A DNA stretch of 64,000 bases from Cacajao melanocephalus (lineage: Eukaryota > Chordata > Mammalia > Primates > Pitheciidae): assembly GCA_963573385.1 (NCBI GenBank), contig CAUYLG010038244.1, forward strand, positions 94,554 to 158,553. The letters are read 5' to 3'. Positions 24,481-35,345 of the stretch are shown one piece after another; positions within the stretch are counted from its first letter, which is position 1, and each line of letters begins with the position of its first letter. Made by a program: the position numbers and the translations under genes. The notes beneath the pieces are model-generated. The model saw only the letters and a list, made by a program, of their open reading frames with translations, ran no database searches and had not been told where the DNA came from.

Positions 24481-26599
24481 AATGATTTTAAAAAACTAAT
24501 TCCAATTTTGATTCTTTTCATTTCAAGTTACAATTAATGTTCCAACCATTATGCAACTGTATTTCAGAAATGGAAACTTGATAGAAAAAAAAAAAAAGAC
24601 AAAACAAACAAAGCCTGAAAGATCAGCCCCTTTGTGAGAAAGGCAGAAGGAAACTAAGTACGTCATTACACACCTGGTTTTGGAAGTTTGGTAACAATAC
24701 AATGAGTAGAGAAAACAGGTGGCTAATAAGCCCATTAGAGATGGAAATCTTAGAACACTAACCTATCATTCCTCAGTGCAATTATTTCAATTTTTTTATT
24801 GACTGAATTTTCTAAATTGGAAAGCATTTATTCAAATAGTTCTGAGATCTTCTTTGTCTACTTTTGAGACAGCTTTTCACTGTACTTCTTTTCCAAGCAT
24901 AATGCATATCTACTTTTAAAAGTAAGGGATTCACAATGTCTCAGACACCTCTCAATTTCTAAAGAGTTAACATTTAAGTTCTTTCAAGGAGTTCCATCAT
25001 ATATAATCTGGTTGCTAAGCAACCAGATTCTTTTTGTATCTGTGATCCACAATGGATAAGAAATAGATCTGAATGGAACATTACAAAATTTTTCAAGCAA
25101 GGACACAATTATAGAGGTTATCTACTTACTAATTCCACACAAAGTCCCAATGCATTACTTTCTTTTAGTAACCTTTTAGGCCATAATAATGAAAAGAATG
25201 TGAAAGCATCCTTCATATCAGTGATAACTAAAACACATAAAATATAGAATACTCAAAATTCATTATAGTTCGGTCTACAATTACACTGAATCAACTTAGG
25301 AGCTAGACATATTAATTTAAGAGAAAACATTTTCTGTAATGCATTTGTGACCAATGATATCACCTAAGGTTGCCCTCTTTGTAAGATTCAGTTTCAAGCC
25401 TCACATCAAGAACCAGGCATATACAACTAAAGATTTCAGGTATCCCAAGCTTTTACCCAAAACTTTTATTCCATTAATCTAAGCGATCTTTGGAGAGTAA
25501 CATCAAATGAAGACTTTTTGAAAGAGAACTGTGTCCACTGTAAGTTGACTTCATGCTGGTAAAACTTCAAATGAATAAAATAAATCTATAGGGGCAATCA
25601 TCTTCAATTTGTCTTTCTTTTCATACTTGGAAGGTTTATTCTAAGAAGCAGAATACAAATGTTAATATTTTGAGTGGCTTTTGCCAATCATTTGAAATCC
25701 TGATGCTTTGGAGACAGGAATCTGGAATCCAAAGACGTGAAAGGGAAAACTGCTAAGGAAGCTGCATCAGCAGCAAATAGCACCTCTCACAGTCAAATAT
25801 TTTTCTCTCCAACTTCATTTACGTTAACCATTAGGTGTCTCCTCGTGAAGAATTTTCAAGTATGATGTGATTACCGCAATCCTTTATCCTTTAAAATTTA
25901 TACTCATTTACAATAAGATTGCAACACACATGGAACGCTGTTTTCTTCATAATTACTTTGAACCAATATATTCATGTATTAAAGTACAAATTGCCTTCAG
26001 AGGAACATCTGATATTGCCCTAAAAACAGATGTTTACCCAGCAAACCAGGAGATCAGTTCCTGCTTCTAATATACCAATTAATTTTCTCGCTGCTTTTTC
26101 TTGAGCTGTGTTTATTTTGGAGAAAAAATCAGTTCTAGCGCTTAAATGATATTTGCCCTCTGAAAGTATGATGCTTTGCTCTACAACAAAATGTGATGTC
26201 ATAAATGCAGAGATTAGACTTTGTAAAAAAGTGACCTCAATGAAAGGGTTGAAATAGAAAATTATCTGCTTAAACTCTGATACTTTTAACATGGTACAGA
26301 AAAATTAATGGAAAACACTGGTCAGAAATACTATTCTTTTCTACCAAACCACCAGTGTTCTACTTATCAAAAAAGTCTTACTCCTCAATGGCTACCTCTG
26401 CCAGGAGGAAGAATAAGATGATTATATCTATCTACCCCTTTCCGAATAAATATAGTTCTTACATAGGAAAAAGGAGTATTAAAAAGGGAAATGGGCAGGA
26501 AAAGGTGTCACAAAAGTATCTTCCTTAAACAGCAACAGACATAATAGGGTAACCAATTCTCTTGTGTCAAAGTCAGAATAGGGAGCTTCCACTTCTAGT
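24481..26599. other. Unannotated stretch (~2.1 kb)
   Basis: AT-rich and repeat-poor. The only notable item is the 25-bp palindrome at 25005-25029. No gene was recognised. Confidence 0.5.
25005..25029. repeat. Perfect palindrome, 12-bp arms
   Basis: 'aatctggttgct' and 'agcaaccagatt' are exact reverse complements separated by a single A. Confidence 0.95.
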
Positions 26600-27875
26600 A
26601 TGGCACACTAAGAAATTAGGACCAATGTGCTCAATAAAGTCCACTAAAATTACTGAATAGTTTAAAACATCCTCTTAAAAGGCCTCAAAGAGTTATCAAT
26701 ATAGTAAGCATTATAAGGCCAAATTCTAGAAGATGAGAACCCACTTGGGTAAATTGAGTACCCACGAGTATTTGCTAATTTGGCAGAAAAAGTTGTGAAA
26801 CTGAGCTTCTTGTTTTAACAGCTTCAAGGGTAAAAGGAGGCTAAAGGAAAAGCCAAGGACACCAAAAGCAGAGAATGTAGTGAAACCCCAAATTCATCTG
26901 TGCCCCAAAGGCTGCAACTCTGGGAAAGGACGAGCCCCAAGTGAACCAGTCCTGGGGTGGACTGGCAGCCTGCCTTGCAGTGATGAGTAATCTAGGACAC
27001 TCAAGGCTTGCACTCAGAATAAGCCAGTCGCCAGATGATACCCCACACTCAGCAGAAGCCAAAGGAAACCTCTGTGAAGGATAACCAGGTTCATGAGCAC
27101 ATGTGACCACACAGGCGAGAGCCAGCAGAAACAACAGAAACAGAAGCTGCCTTTGAACACTGAAATTACCAGCTACAGACTAATACAACAATACATATAG
27201 CGCTCAAAGGCATTAAAAACAAAACCTTAAATTTTAGAAAGGAATTGGAAACTATGGGAAGATGATTTGGCAGATTTGAAAAAGAACCAAATTAAAATTA
27301 TAGAACTGAAAAAAGTAATAATCAAAATTAATAAATCAGTGGATGAATTTAACAGCTGATAAGATACAACTGGAGAGAGAATTAAACCACAAAATATCAG
27401 AAAACTATCTGGAATACGACACAGAGACAGAGAGAAAGAGAGAGATGCGGCGCGTACAGTGAGAAAGTCTAACATTTATTTACTTGGAGTTCAAGAAGGA
27501 AAAGGGGGAGAAAATGAGGAAGAAGCATCAGAAGAAGAAGTCATAGCTGAAAATAATTTACAGCCAATCAGAGACATCAATCCATGGACAAAAGCCTTTC
27601 TCACGTGGAAAAGAGATATTCTCTGCTTTAAGTCAAGGAGAAATAAATCAATAAAGAAGGGGGAAAGGTACCCCAGAACTTCAAGAGGATTTGCTCTTTA
27701 AGTACCAAAGATGGGCATTTTTTACTTAGGAGCATGGCACTTATATAAGAAGAAAGTCACACCTACACACATCACAGTAAAACTGCAGGAAACCAAAGAC
27801 AAAGAAAATCCTAAAAACAGCCAGAGAAAAAAATACAGATGACCTTCAAATGGATCATCCTCAGAGTAACCACTT
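26600..27875 (+). repeat. Old L1 or half-L1 (HAL1-like), 5' region and ORF1 remnant
   Basis: The 5' non-coding text ('ggctgcaactctgggaaagg', 'actggcagcctgccttgcag') leads into ORF1-like sequence. ORF1 landmarks are 'aaatcagtggatgaatttaa', 'tttacttggagttcaagaag' and, after an interruption, 'cacatcacagtaaaactgca'. ORF1 of these elements encodes an RNA-binding coiled-coil protein; here it is broken by stops and by a foreign 170-bp module at 27588-27757. Whether it is L1M or the ORF1-only HAL1 family cannot be settled from this part. Confidence 0.75.
27588..27757 (+). repeat. Unidentified module, copy A
   Basis: This 170-bp segment interrupts the L1/HAL1 ORF1 remnant: L1-like text stops at 'catcaatccatgg' and resumes at 'cacacctacacacatcac'. 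It is roughly 80% identical to 28480-28643, sharing 'ggaaaagaga', 'tttgctctttaagta' against 'cttgctctttaagta', and 'caaagatgggcattttt'. Both copies share an open frame reading TWKRD-x-LCF-xx-RRN and then PRTSRG. I do not recognise the family. Confidence 0.75.
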
Positions 27876-27884
27876 CTCAGCAGT

Positions 27885-28075
27885 GATACTTCTAACAACT
27901 CTGTAAGATCAGTATTATTATCATTTTCATTTTACAGATAAAGAGACTGAAGCACAGAAAGGTCCAAGAAAACTTGCCCAAGGTTACACAGCTAAGTGGC
28001 AGGGTTAAGATACAAAGCCAGACAGTCTGACTTCAAAGTCTATGCTCCTAGCTACTATTGTTAAACAGCATCCCT
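27885..28075 (-). repeat. MIR SINE
   Basis: Minus-strand MIR: 'cattttcattttacagataa', 'agagactgaagcacagaaag', 'cttgcccaaggttacacagc', 'cagacagtctgacttc'. Well preserved over the core and 5' half. Confidence 0.95.
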
Positions 28076-28749
28076 AGCTATTGAAACTGTCTTTAAGAAC
28101 CTATAATATGGCTGAATTCCACTACTACAGATGGTTATTTAGTCAAATACCTACATTATGTGCTTTTATGACTTGACCTACAAAGAAAAATACATCTCAT
28201 GATGTTCAGCCAAAATGCACCTGCAGAGTCATGCTGTGTCTCCTGGAGTAGCCTTTTGCATCCCCTCCCTACACCTGAGAAGAGGGACTTCGGTGGCCCA
28301 GGAAACACATCTTGTTCTTCCGGACTTGTCAGCGAATCCTGAGCCCACCAATGACCCAGGCTGGAAGGTGAGTCCAAGACAATTACAGATTATCCAAAGC
28401 TATGGAGAAGCTAGACCTCCCCACACCTGCCCCTGATTGTGGACCCTACAGAGGGAGCTATCACTGGGCAGGCAAAAATACAAAAGTCATTGTCACATGG
28501 AAAAGAGACCTTCTCTGTTTTCACTGCAGGAGAAATCAGTTAATGAGGAAGAGGGGAAGGCATCCCAGAACCTCAAGAGGAACTTGCTCTTTAAGTAGCA
28601 AAGATGGGCATTTTTACCTAGAAACATGGCACTTAAGAAAAGTGTCTCTGTCCCAGGTCTCTTGTCCTTATATATCCCAGGAGCAGGAGGGCCTCACCCC
28701 TTCCTGGAATCATCATAGAGGGAGAAAGGGAAGGGAGTAACCGGATTCC
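28076..28749. other. Unclassified stretch containing module B
   Basis: Outside the module at 28480-28643 I recognise no repeat. Open frames at 28215-28436 and 28402-28740 (112 codons) run through it. The second contains the peptide shared with copy A. Confidence 0.45.
28480..28643 (+). repeat. Unidentified module, copy B
   Basis: This is the second copy of the segment at 27588-27757, in the same orientation about 890 bp away. Homology starts at 'acaaaag' and ends at 'aaagt' in both. Here it is not inside L1 sequence. Confidence 0.75.
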
Positions 28750-28985
28750 ATTGGCAGCAAGGGCAAAGATTTCTGAATCATATGACCTTGTTTCAATCCC
28801 CAAGTTCCAAAGAGAAAAAACTTGAAGAAGTTAACAACTCTATTTCTTAATTTGTAAAAATACAGATGATACTCTCTACCTCACAGATTTGCTGTGAAGA
28901 TGGAAATGCAACATACCCATCCCAAGAGGCTAGTGTGGAGCCTGATATGGAGTAGGCATGCAATAAATGTAAATTTCTTATTCCT
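28750..28985 (+). repeat. MIR SINE
   Basis: MIR landmarks are 'atatgaccttgtttcaatcc' (diverged), 'ttcttaatttgtaaaaatac', 'ctacctcacagatttgctgt' and the 3' end 'agtaggcatgcaataaatgt'. Confidence 0.85.
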
Positions 28986-29659
28986 CTCCCAGTTTGATGA
29001 GAAAGAAAGAGTACATGTTTTTTCTTTTAGATTTTAGTTTTATTATGTTGTTTTTCTCTTTAAAGTGGAAGCAATTAAGCAAAGCGGTAATTCAGTAATT
29101 GTAGAACAGGGACGTGTGCATACAGCCTGACCAGCAGAAGAAACCTCTGCATACATCTTCTTGTACAAGGCTTGCATTGACTTGTAACGGTTTTTGTTTT
29201 CACAAATCTCTGTGGTTTTTCCAAGAGATCAAATGCACACACTTCAGCCAAATGGTATCTTTAATTCTGGAATGTTTGCCCAAAAAACTTAATTCCATTA
29301 AATTTTATCAGTGGAAAATGAAGTCCTTCTTAAGTGGCATGCTTCAGGTAAACAAGAGCATTTAAATGGCCTTGACAGCTGATAAGGCAGGATCCTGCTA
29401 ACACCTTCCCCAATTCTCCTTATTCTGCCTAGTAATTGCTGCAAATGTGGCATATTGCATCCCACACATTTTTGAGACATCCATTACTTCAGAAAATGCT
29501 GTCAGGTAAATTAAGGACAAAGATAAAACCTTAGTTCCAAATTTTCCTGATTTCTCCTTGGGTTACAGTGCTTTATTTTGAGCTCTTTTTTTTGCGACTT
29601 GGTAGATATAGCCATGAAAGGTCAGAGAATCTAAACTATGTCCCTGAGTCTACATGGTC
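28986..29659. other. Unannotated stretch
   Basis: AT-rich; no repeat or gene was recognised. An 83-codon frame at 29114-29365 has no recognisable relatives. Confidence 0.5.
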
Positions 29660-29835
29660 TTATCCAAAAGTCAAAGACTTGAGGCTAGAATTCAGCTTTG
29701 CCACTGAGAAGCTGTCTTGCTTTAGATAACACATTCAACCTCTCTTGAGCCTGAATTCTCTTGCCTCTCACAATATCATAGCACTACTCTGAGAATTAAA
29801 GTGGACAGTGTTTGTGGTGTGCCTTTTGTAAATGG
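29660..29835 (+). repeat. MIR SINE
   Basis: 'ttcagctttgccactgagaa', 'cattcaacctctcttgagcc' and 'actctgagaattaaa' follow the MIR order; strongly diverged. Confidence 0.8.
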
Positions 29836-30019
29836 AAACTAGTTAAGTGGTGCTTTTCCTATTGCAAAAATATGGATCATTATACCTGCTCCTTATTTGG
29901 ATAGAATTCATTAACTAATAGTGGCATCATTTGAAGAATGCTGCTTCTGTTGTTGAAGATTTAAAGGCCTTTCCAGCCAGATCTTGGTTATATAAATGGA
30001 TGAATACTGGGAAACCATA

Positions 30020-30390
30020 TGCATTAGTCTACTTGGATGGCTGTAACAAAATACCATAAACTGGGTGGCTTAAACAACAGAAATTTATCTTCTCAAAATT
30101 CTAAAAGCTAGAAAGTTCGAGGTCAAGTTCTGGCAGGGTTGGTTCCTGGTGGGGGCTCTCTTGCTGGCTTGCAGATGGCTGCCTTCTTGCTCTGTCCTCA
30201 CATGGCAGGGAGTGGGGAGTAGCTTTCTGGTGCCTCTTCTTATAAGGGTACTAATCCTGATGGATCAAGTCTCCACCCTTGTGACCTCATCTAGCCTTAA
30301 TCACCTCCTTAAAGACCCAATCTCCAAAATACAGTCACATAGGGAATTAGGGCTTCAACACATAAATTTGGAGGAATTCAGTCCACAGCA
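30020..30390 (-). mobile_element. Solo MLT1A-like LTR (ERVL-MaLR)
   Basis: The minus strand matches an MLT1-type LTR. On the plus strand it reads 'attagtctacttggatggct', 'aataccataaactgggtggc', 'acaacagaaatttatcttct', 'ataagggtactaatcctgat', and ends 'attcagtccacagca'. TG and CA termini at 30020 and 30390 are flanked by 'ccata' and 'ccaca' (4 of 5 matching), as expected for 5-bp ERVL-type target duplications. At 371 bp it is full length for this family, with no internal region attached, so it is a recombined solo LTR. It has no coding capacity. Confidence 0.9.
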
Positions 30391-30395
30391 CCACA

Positions 30396-30799
30396 TATGA
30401 TGTGTAAATTTCAAGAGGTTTTCTGGTGTAAGTAGATTATCCCTTTCCCCACAGACAAGCTGGATTCTGCAGTGCATCTAATGCGGTGTTGGTGTGTCAG
30501 GTAACATCCTTGCTTCCTCACGGCAGGCGCACACAGAGTTTTTCCCTGTAGTGATAATGTATACTGGGGCAAGGAAGTTTTTGTCACCAAGGCCAATGAT
30601 CCATGTTGTGGATATGGAGGAAACTGAAGCTCATGAGACAACAACAACAAAACTAATTTAACTTGGGGTTTCTTAATTCTTGAGGATAGAAGGTGTCCCT
30701 CTCAGTGCACAGTTATACTCTCTCCTTTGCTTCCTGTCCAAATAGGAAGCTCGTGGTTCATCTGCACCTGGGCAACAATATTTGCTATGACTTCAACCT
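30396..30799. other. Unannotated stretch
   Basis: Nothing recognised. Confidence 0.5.
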
Positions 30800-30915
30800 A
30801 TATTAGCTGGCACTTCCCATGAGCCAGGCAGCATTCTAGGCCCCTGGGTTCCAACAGTAAATAAAACAGGCAACAGCCCCTGCCTTCATCAAGCTTGCAG
30901 TCTAGTTAATGCTCA
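30800..30915 (-). repeat. L2 LINE 3' end
   Basis: Minus-strand L2 terminus: 'catgagccaggcagcattct', 'cagtaaataaaacaggcaac', 'tcatcaagcttgcagtctag'. Confidence 0.8.
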
Positions 30916-30944
30916 TTACCCATTTGTCACTTCTGTTTAGAACA

Positions 30945-31120
30945 CTCTTCTGTTTCAGAGTCAGAGCTGGGTTTGTGAATGTAACTTTGGGATAATCACT
31001 TCACTTCTCTGCACCTACCTCTGTTTTCTCAGCTGTCCCATGGAGGATGAGTAGGCCTGGCTCAGACGTGCTGTTATAATAGATCCAAATGCCATCACGT
31101 GGGTGAAGTGCCCTGGGTTT
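30945..31120 (+). repeat. MIR SINE
   Basis: 'aactttgggataatcacttc', 'acctctgttttctcagctgt' and the 3' half with 'gtgaagtgccctgg' follow the MIR order. Confidence 0.75.
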
Positions 31121-31167
31121 TTCTGTTTACCTGCTTGTAACCACAGACTTTCCTGCATGGGTCCCCT

Positions 31168-31260
31168 GGACAGCAAACATTTACTGAACACCCACTACAC
31201 ATGATGCTTAGGAAAAACCAATGTGGCCTAAGGGTGAGGGGATAAGCCAAGGGTCAGAGG
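31168..31260 (-). repeat. L2 LINE 3' end fragment
   Basis: 'gcaaacatttactgaacacc' and 'cactacacatgatgcttagg' are a short minus-strand L2 terminus. Confidence 0.65.
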
Positions 31261-31384
31261 CAGCAAGGATACACAGTTACCAGGCTAGGACATGATTTCC
31301 ACCTCTCCTGAGGGAAACTATATCTCTACAGAACACTGGCCGTCAGGCAGGGGGAAGGAACACATTTAGCCCTAGATACAGGAG

Positions 31385-31530
31385 GGAGGCTTCACTGACT
31401 GCTGTGCCTCCCCACTGTGAAATGCGTATGGTGCTGCTCTGCAGAAATCTCATGAGGATGAAGGGTGATGCATGCAGAGCCCTAGCCCAAGGCCTGGCAT
31501 GTGTTACCTGCTCCATAAAAGTGATATAGG
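31385..31530 (+). repeat. MIR SINE, 3' part
   Basis: 'gaaatctcatgaggatgaag', 'cccaaggcctggcatgtgtt' and 'gctccataaaagtgat' match MIR positions. Confidence 0.7.
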
Positions 31531-32084
31531 GGAACACGCAGAGCAGCCAGGCCCTCGGCAGGTCACACAGGGTCACCGCAGGGCATGGCTTTACCGCTGC
31601 TCTGGACTAACGGTCATGGTTGTGGCCCCAGAGGACCATCAGGGATGCACTCAATGTGATGTGACACAGCGGGAGGCTTGTGTGAGAATGACAGGGCCTA
31701 CGTTTGGGACCCTGAGGCACCCTGCACATGACAGCAGTGCAGGACAGAATCATGCCTCCTGCTACAGAACAGGGGGCAGGAGCCTCTGAAAGGGCTGCCG
31801 TCGGGAGCTACTGGCCCAGAATGAAAAGGAGAAAAGTTTACCTGTGAGCCACCGGGGCCTGTGCTGGAGACAGAAGGGCCTCAGGAGGCCAACCAGAGGG
31901 TCTCATATTTCTAAGGGTAGGGTGCCATCCAGTGTGGCACCCTACCCTTAGAAATTTGGGGGCTACTAGGGCCCTGTTGTATGTGAAGCCTAGAAGAAAT
32001 GCCCACAGCACAACAATAAACCGTAATTAACTTATTTGTGTCCTACATTTACATTAAAACACTGTTTACATGATTTGCATATAA
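31531..32084. other. Unannotated stretch with a hairpin
   Basis: The sequence is of mixed composition with no recognised repeat family. It contains the perfect inverted duplication at 31907-31955. A 105-codon frame at 31472-31789 is not recognisable. Confidence 0.5.
31907..31955. repeat. Perfect inverted duplication (21-bp arms, 7-nt loop)
   Basis: 31907-31927 and 31935-31955 are exact reverse complements (arm core 'ctaagggtagggtgcc'), separated by 'tccagtg'. Confidence 0.98.
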
Positions 32085-32280
32085 ATATAATCCTTATAAC
32101 AACCTATGAGATGGGAACTATGGTTATCACTACTTTATAGATGTGAAATATGGGAATAGACAGGCTAAGTAACTTGCCCAAGGTCACACAGGTGGAGTCA
32201 AGATCACACAGGTGGCGTCAAGATCAAAGCCAGAGTGTGAGGAACTCTTACCCAACAAGAACACCATGTTGCCTGCTGGC
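32085..32280 (-). repeat. MIR SINE with 20-bp tandem duplication
   Basis: Minus-strand MIR: 'cttataacaacctatgagat', 'ctaagtaacttgcccaaggt', 'gatcaaagccagagtg'. At 32184-32203 and 32204-32223 a 20-bp unit starting 'tcacacaggtgg' occurs twice with one mismatch. MIR has it once, so it is a local tandem duplication. Confidence 0.9.
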
Positions 32281-32350
32281 TCTTTTCCTTTATAAAGCTT
32301 AGTCACTTTCCTCAACAAGCTCACAGCTTCTCCAACCTGCTCCAATAGAC

Positions 32351-32689
32351 CAAGGATTAGAAAACTTTTTCTGTAAAGGGCCCCAGACAGTAAATATTTT
32401 TGGTTTTGCAGGCCATTTGGTCTCTGTCACAACTGTTTGACTCTGCCAGTGTAGTGTGACAGCTATCGTAGATAATAAGTAAATAAATGAGCACAGCTAT
32501 GCTTCAATAAAACATTATGATGTTCACTGAAATTGGAATTTCAGATGATTTTCACCTGTCATAAAATGTTCTTCTTCTTCTAACTTTCTTTCAGTCATTT
32601 TAAAATGGAAAATCCTTTCTTAAGTCATGAGCCATACAAAAATAGGTAGTGAGCCAGATCAGTCCTCAGGTGGGAGTTTCAGAACCCTG
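32351..32689 (+). mobile_element. Non-autonomous hAT DNA transposon (MER type)
   Basis: It has the landmarks of a common hAT-Charlie-type element: 'aaaactttttctgtaaaggg', 'agtaaatatttttggttttg', 'ttgactctgccagtgtagtg', 'ttcaataaaacattatgatg', ending 'agtttcagaaccctg'. Eight-base flanks 'caatagac' and 'caataaat' match at 6 positions, as expected for an old hAT target duplication. It has no transposase. I am not certain of the MER number. Confidence 0.8.
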
Positions 32690-32961
32690 CAATAAATTGT
32701 ACGTAAGTGAGACTCTGCCCTTGTCATCTTCCTGACCTCAGATGGCAGAGGAGTCCCCATGAACAACCTAACTGTCCTGGGACCTGCCCCCCTTGAGGGA
32801 ACCCCCTATGCCCACAAGCCAGGATGGCACAATCATCTGTAGATCAACGAGGTCAACACAGCATGAATGCAATAAATCCATCAAACGACCTAAAATGCAT
32901 TCTTTTTTTTTTTTTTTAAAAATATTATGACCAATTGAGGAGGAAAGATAAAAGGTGATGA

Positions 32962-33246
32962 GGCAGGGAATGGTGGCTCATGCCTGTAATCCCAGCACTT
33001 TGGGAGGCTGAGGTGGGAGGATTGCTTGAGCCCAGGAGTTCAAGACCAGCCTAGGCAACATAATGAGAACTGATCTCAAAAAATTTTAAAAATTAGCTGA
33101 GCATGGTAGCACATACCTGTGGTCCCAGCTGCTTGGAAGGCTGAGGCAAAAGGATTGCCTGAGCTCAGAAGGTAAGGCTACCATGAGCTGTGATTGTGCC
33201 ACTGCACTGTAGCCTGGGCAACAGAACAAGACCCTATCTCAAAAAA
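32962..33246 (+). repeat. Alu (J-like), full length
   Basis: A plus-strand Alu with older J-type features: 'gaggattgcttgagcccagg', 'caagaccagcctaggcaaca', linker 'aaaaaattttaaaaattagc', end 'acaagaccctatctcaaaaa'. The tail is short. A T run at about 32902-32917 lies upstream and is separate. Confidence 0.95.
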
Positions 33247-33279
33247 GTGGGGGTTATAGGAGAGAGGAGGGATACAAAA

Positions 33280-33460
33280 TACGTAGTAGTAAGAACACGC
33301 ATTCTGATCAGAATGACCTCAGATAAGTTATCATACTTAAACACTAAACCTCAGTTTCCTTTTCTTTAAAATGAGGGTAATAATATATCTATCTCACAGG
33401 GCTGCTGTGAGGATCAAATAAGATGATACATATTTAAAACTAGCACAGTGCATAGCCCTT
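33280..33460 (+). repeat. MIR SINE
   Basis: 'gaatgacctcagataagtta', 'aacctcagtttccttttctt', 'ctcacagggctgctgtgagg' and 'catagcccttagtgaac' cover most of the MIR core and 3' end. Confidence 0.93.
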
Positions 33461-33465
33461 AGTGA

Positions 33466-33490
33466 ACATGCATGCATGTGCACACACACA
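33466..33490. repeat. Alternating purine-pyrimidine tract
   Basis: Twenty-five bases alternate strictly (ACATGCATGC then ATGTGCACACACACA). This is a sequence type able to adopt left-handed Z-DNA. Confidence 0.8.
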
Positions 33491-33569
33491 GGCTGCTCCA
33501 TGAAACGAGGTCCGAAGAGAAAGAAGAAATGAGACAAGCAGAGAAGGCCCAATAATAATCATCTCACTT

Positions 33570-33665
33570 CATTCGCTGAACTCTAAGTTCCTGAAGGTCT
33601 GGGCCTTGTCTTCTGCGCTATCAGAGAGACTGCTGATGCTCAGTAAATAGTTGTTGTTAATGATA
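33570..33665 (+). repeat. L2 LINE 3' end
   Basis: 'ctctaagttcctgaaggtct', 'gggccttgtcttctgcg' and 'gatgctcagtaaatagttgt' match the L2 terminus. Confidence 0.75.
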
Positions 33666-34709
33666 ATGATATTACTAATATGTCTCTTTAAAAAAGTCTA
33701 ATTATCTTGCATATAAAGTCATTGAAAAGTTACAAAGCATTAATAATCTGGTTTCAACATACTCTTCTTTTTTATTTTAATGCTCCCCATAAGAGACAAA
33801 AAGTTATTTTATTTTACTCAAGACATTCTTCACTTTTCAAACCATTGTTGAGTTTGTATAACATTTTGCTAATTTGGACAGTAGGAGAGTATTTTATTCA
33901 AACCAATGGAGAGTAGCTAAAATCATGCAAAGTCTGTATGATAATGTTCTAGTTCATTACTTTTAGACCTATCTTAGACATAGCTCAAATATTAACTGCA
34001 GAGCTAGAGGGAGGAGATTTTTGGCTGTTTTTTAAAAAATAATGTAAGGAATATTTCACTTAAGGTTTCCCTTAAGATGCAGTATTTCCCCCTTGCCTTT
34101 GATTACACATTCATTGGAATCTGTGGCCTATGCCTGCATATTTTTTATTAAACTTTCAGCTAGGGTCTTGCCTCTCCTATCTTGAGCTTCTCATCCCCCT
34201 TGCCCTGTATGACAAGTTCCTGAGTCCATACAGGCAGAGGTGATAAGGATTGCATTGAGGGGTGACTAGCTTAGTGGTCAAGAGGACTTTGCCCACATTG
34301 GGAGTGCCCCAAGGCTGCAGCCCTGCCATGAGCCCAAGGCAAGTGACAGAGGACCTTGTTGCTCTTTCTGTTTTCAGTCTTCCTCTCTGAAGCTGAGCCT
34401 ACAGCTGGAGTCCTACAATGCCAGGAGCACCATTTCAGAGGTCCACTGCCACTGGCTTACCCCATCTCCAGGCTAAATCATTCAAAACCCATCTGAGTAG
34501 TTTTAGGTCTGCTATGATCTTCAAGCCTGGGTTTCCTTCAGTCCTACCATCACCTTGGCTTGTCTCATTCAATCTGATTCCCCAGGGCCTTTCTTGTCGC
34601 AATGGTGGTGATGGTGGAGTGTCTTCTTCAGCTCTTCCACACACCCTGCTTCCTGCTCTTAAGCTCAGACCAAACATTAACCATTTAATCAAGAGAAAGT
34701 GATGCAGTG
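33666..34709. other. Unannotated stretch (~1 kb)
   Basis: Unique-looking. Open frames at 34418-34702 on plus and 34435-34692 on minus overlap and resemble nothing known. Confidence 0.5.
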
Positions 34710-35345
34710 GTGGCAGTGGAAATGCAGCATGTTACAAGTACTTTGGAAAACATTTTGGTAATGTCTTAAGGTGTCACCATACAACCCTGACTTCACTCTG
34801 ATGTATCTCCTCAAGAGAAATAACAAAAACACACATCCATACAAAAACTTGTATGCAAATGTCCACAGTGGTATTACTTACAATAGCAAAAATTTCAAAA
34901 TAACCAAAATGTCCACCTGCTGAAGAATGAACAAACAAAATGTGTCCTATCCTATAGTAGAACACTACTCGGCAATAAAATAGAACCAACTATTCATACA
35001 TGTTACAACACCAGTGAACCTTGAAAGCATGATGTCAAGTGAAAGAACTCAGAAAAAAAGGCTACATATCACATGATTCCATTTATATGAAATTTTCAGA
35101 AAAGCTAAAACCAACAGAAAGAAAATCTGTGGTTGCCTGGGTCTCGGGGTGGGAGCAGGCTCAACTGTAAACAGGTGCTAGGGATCTTTTGGGGTGATGA
35201 AAATGTTTTAAAACTGACTCACGGTGATGTTTCCATAACTATATAAATTTATTAAAATTCATGAAACTATACACTTTCAATGGATGAAGTTTATGGTATA
35301 TAAAGCATACTTTAATAAAGCTGGGTTGTTTTTCTTTTAAAACAA
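34710..35345 (+). repeat. Old L1 (L1M) 3' end
   Basis: End of ORF2 plus 3' UTR: 'gtccacagtggtattactta', 'aacaccagtgaaccttgaaa', 'ctgtggttgcctgggtctcg', 'gaaactatacactttcaatg'. Truncated at the 5' side, with many stops. Confidence 0.9.

Noticed and set aside
33466..33490. Alternating CATG/CACA tract as a functional Z-DNA element
   Set aside because: Short and mostly CA/AT steps, a weak Z-former compared with 52024-52051. Kept only as a feature.
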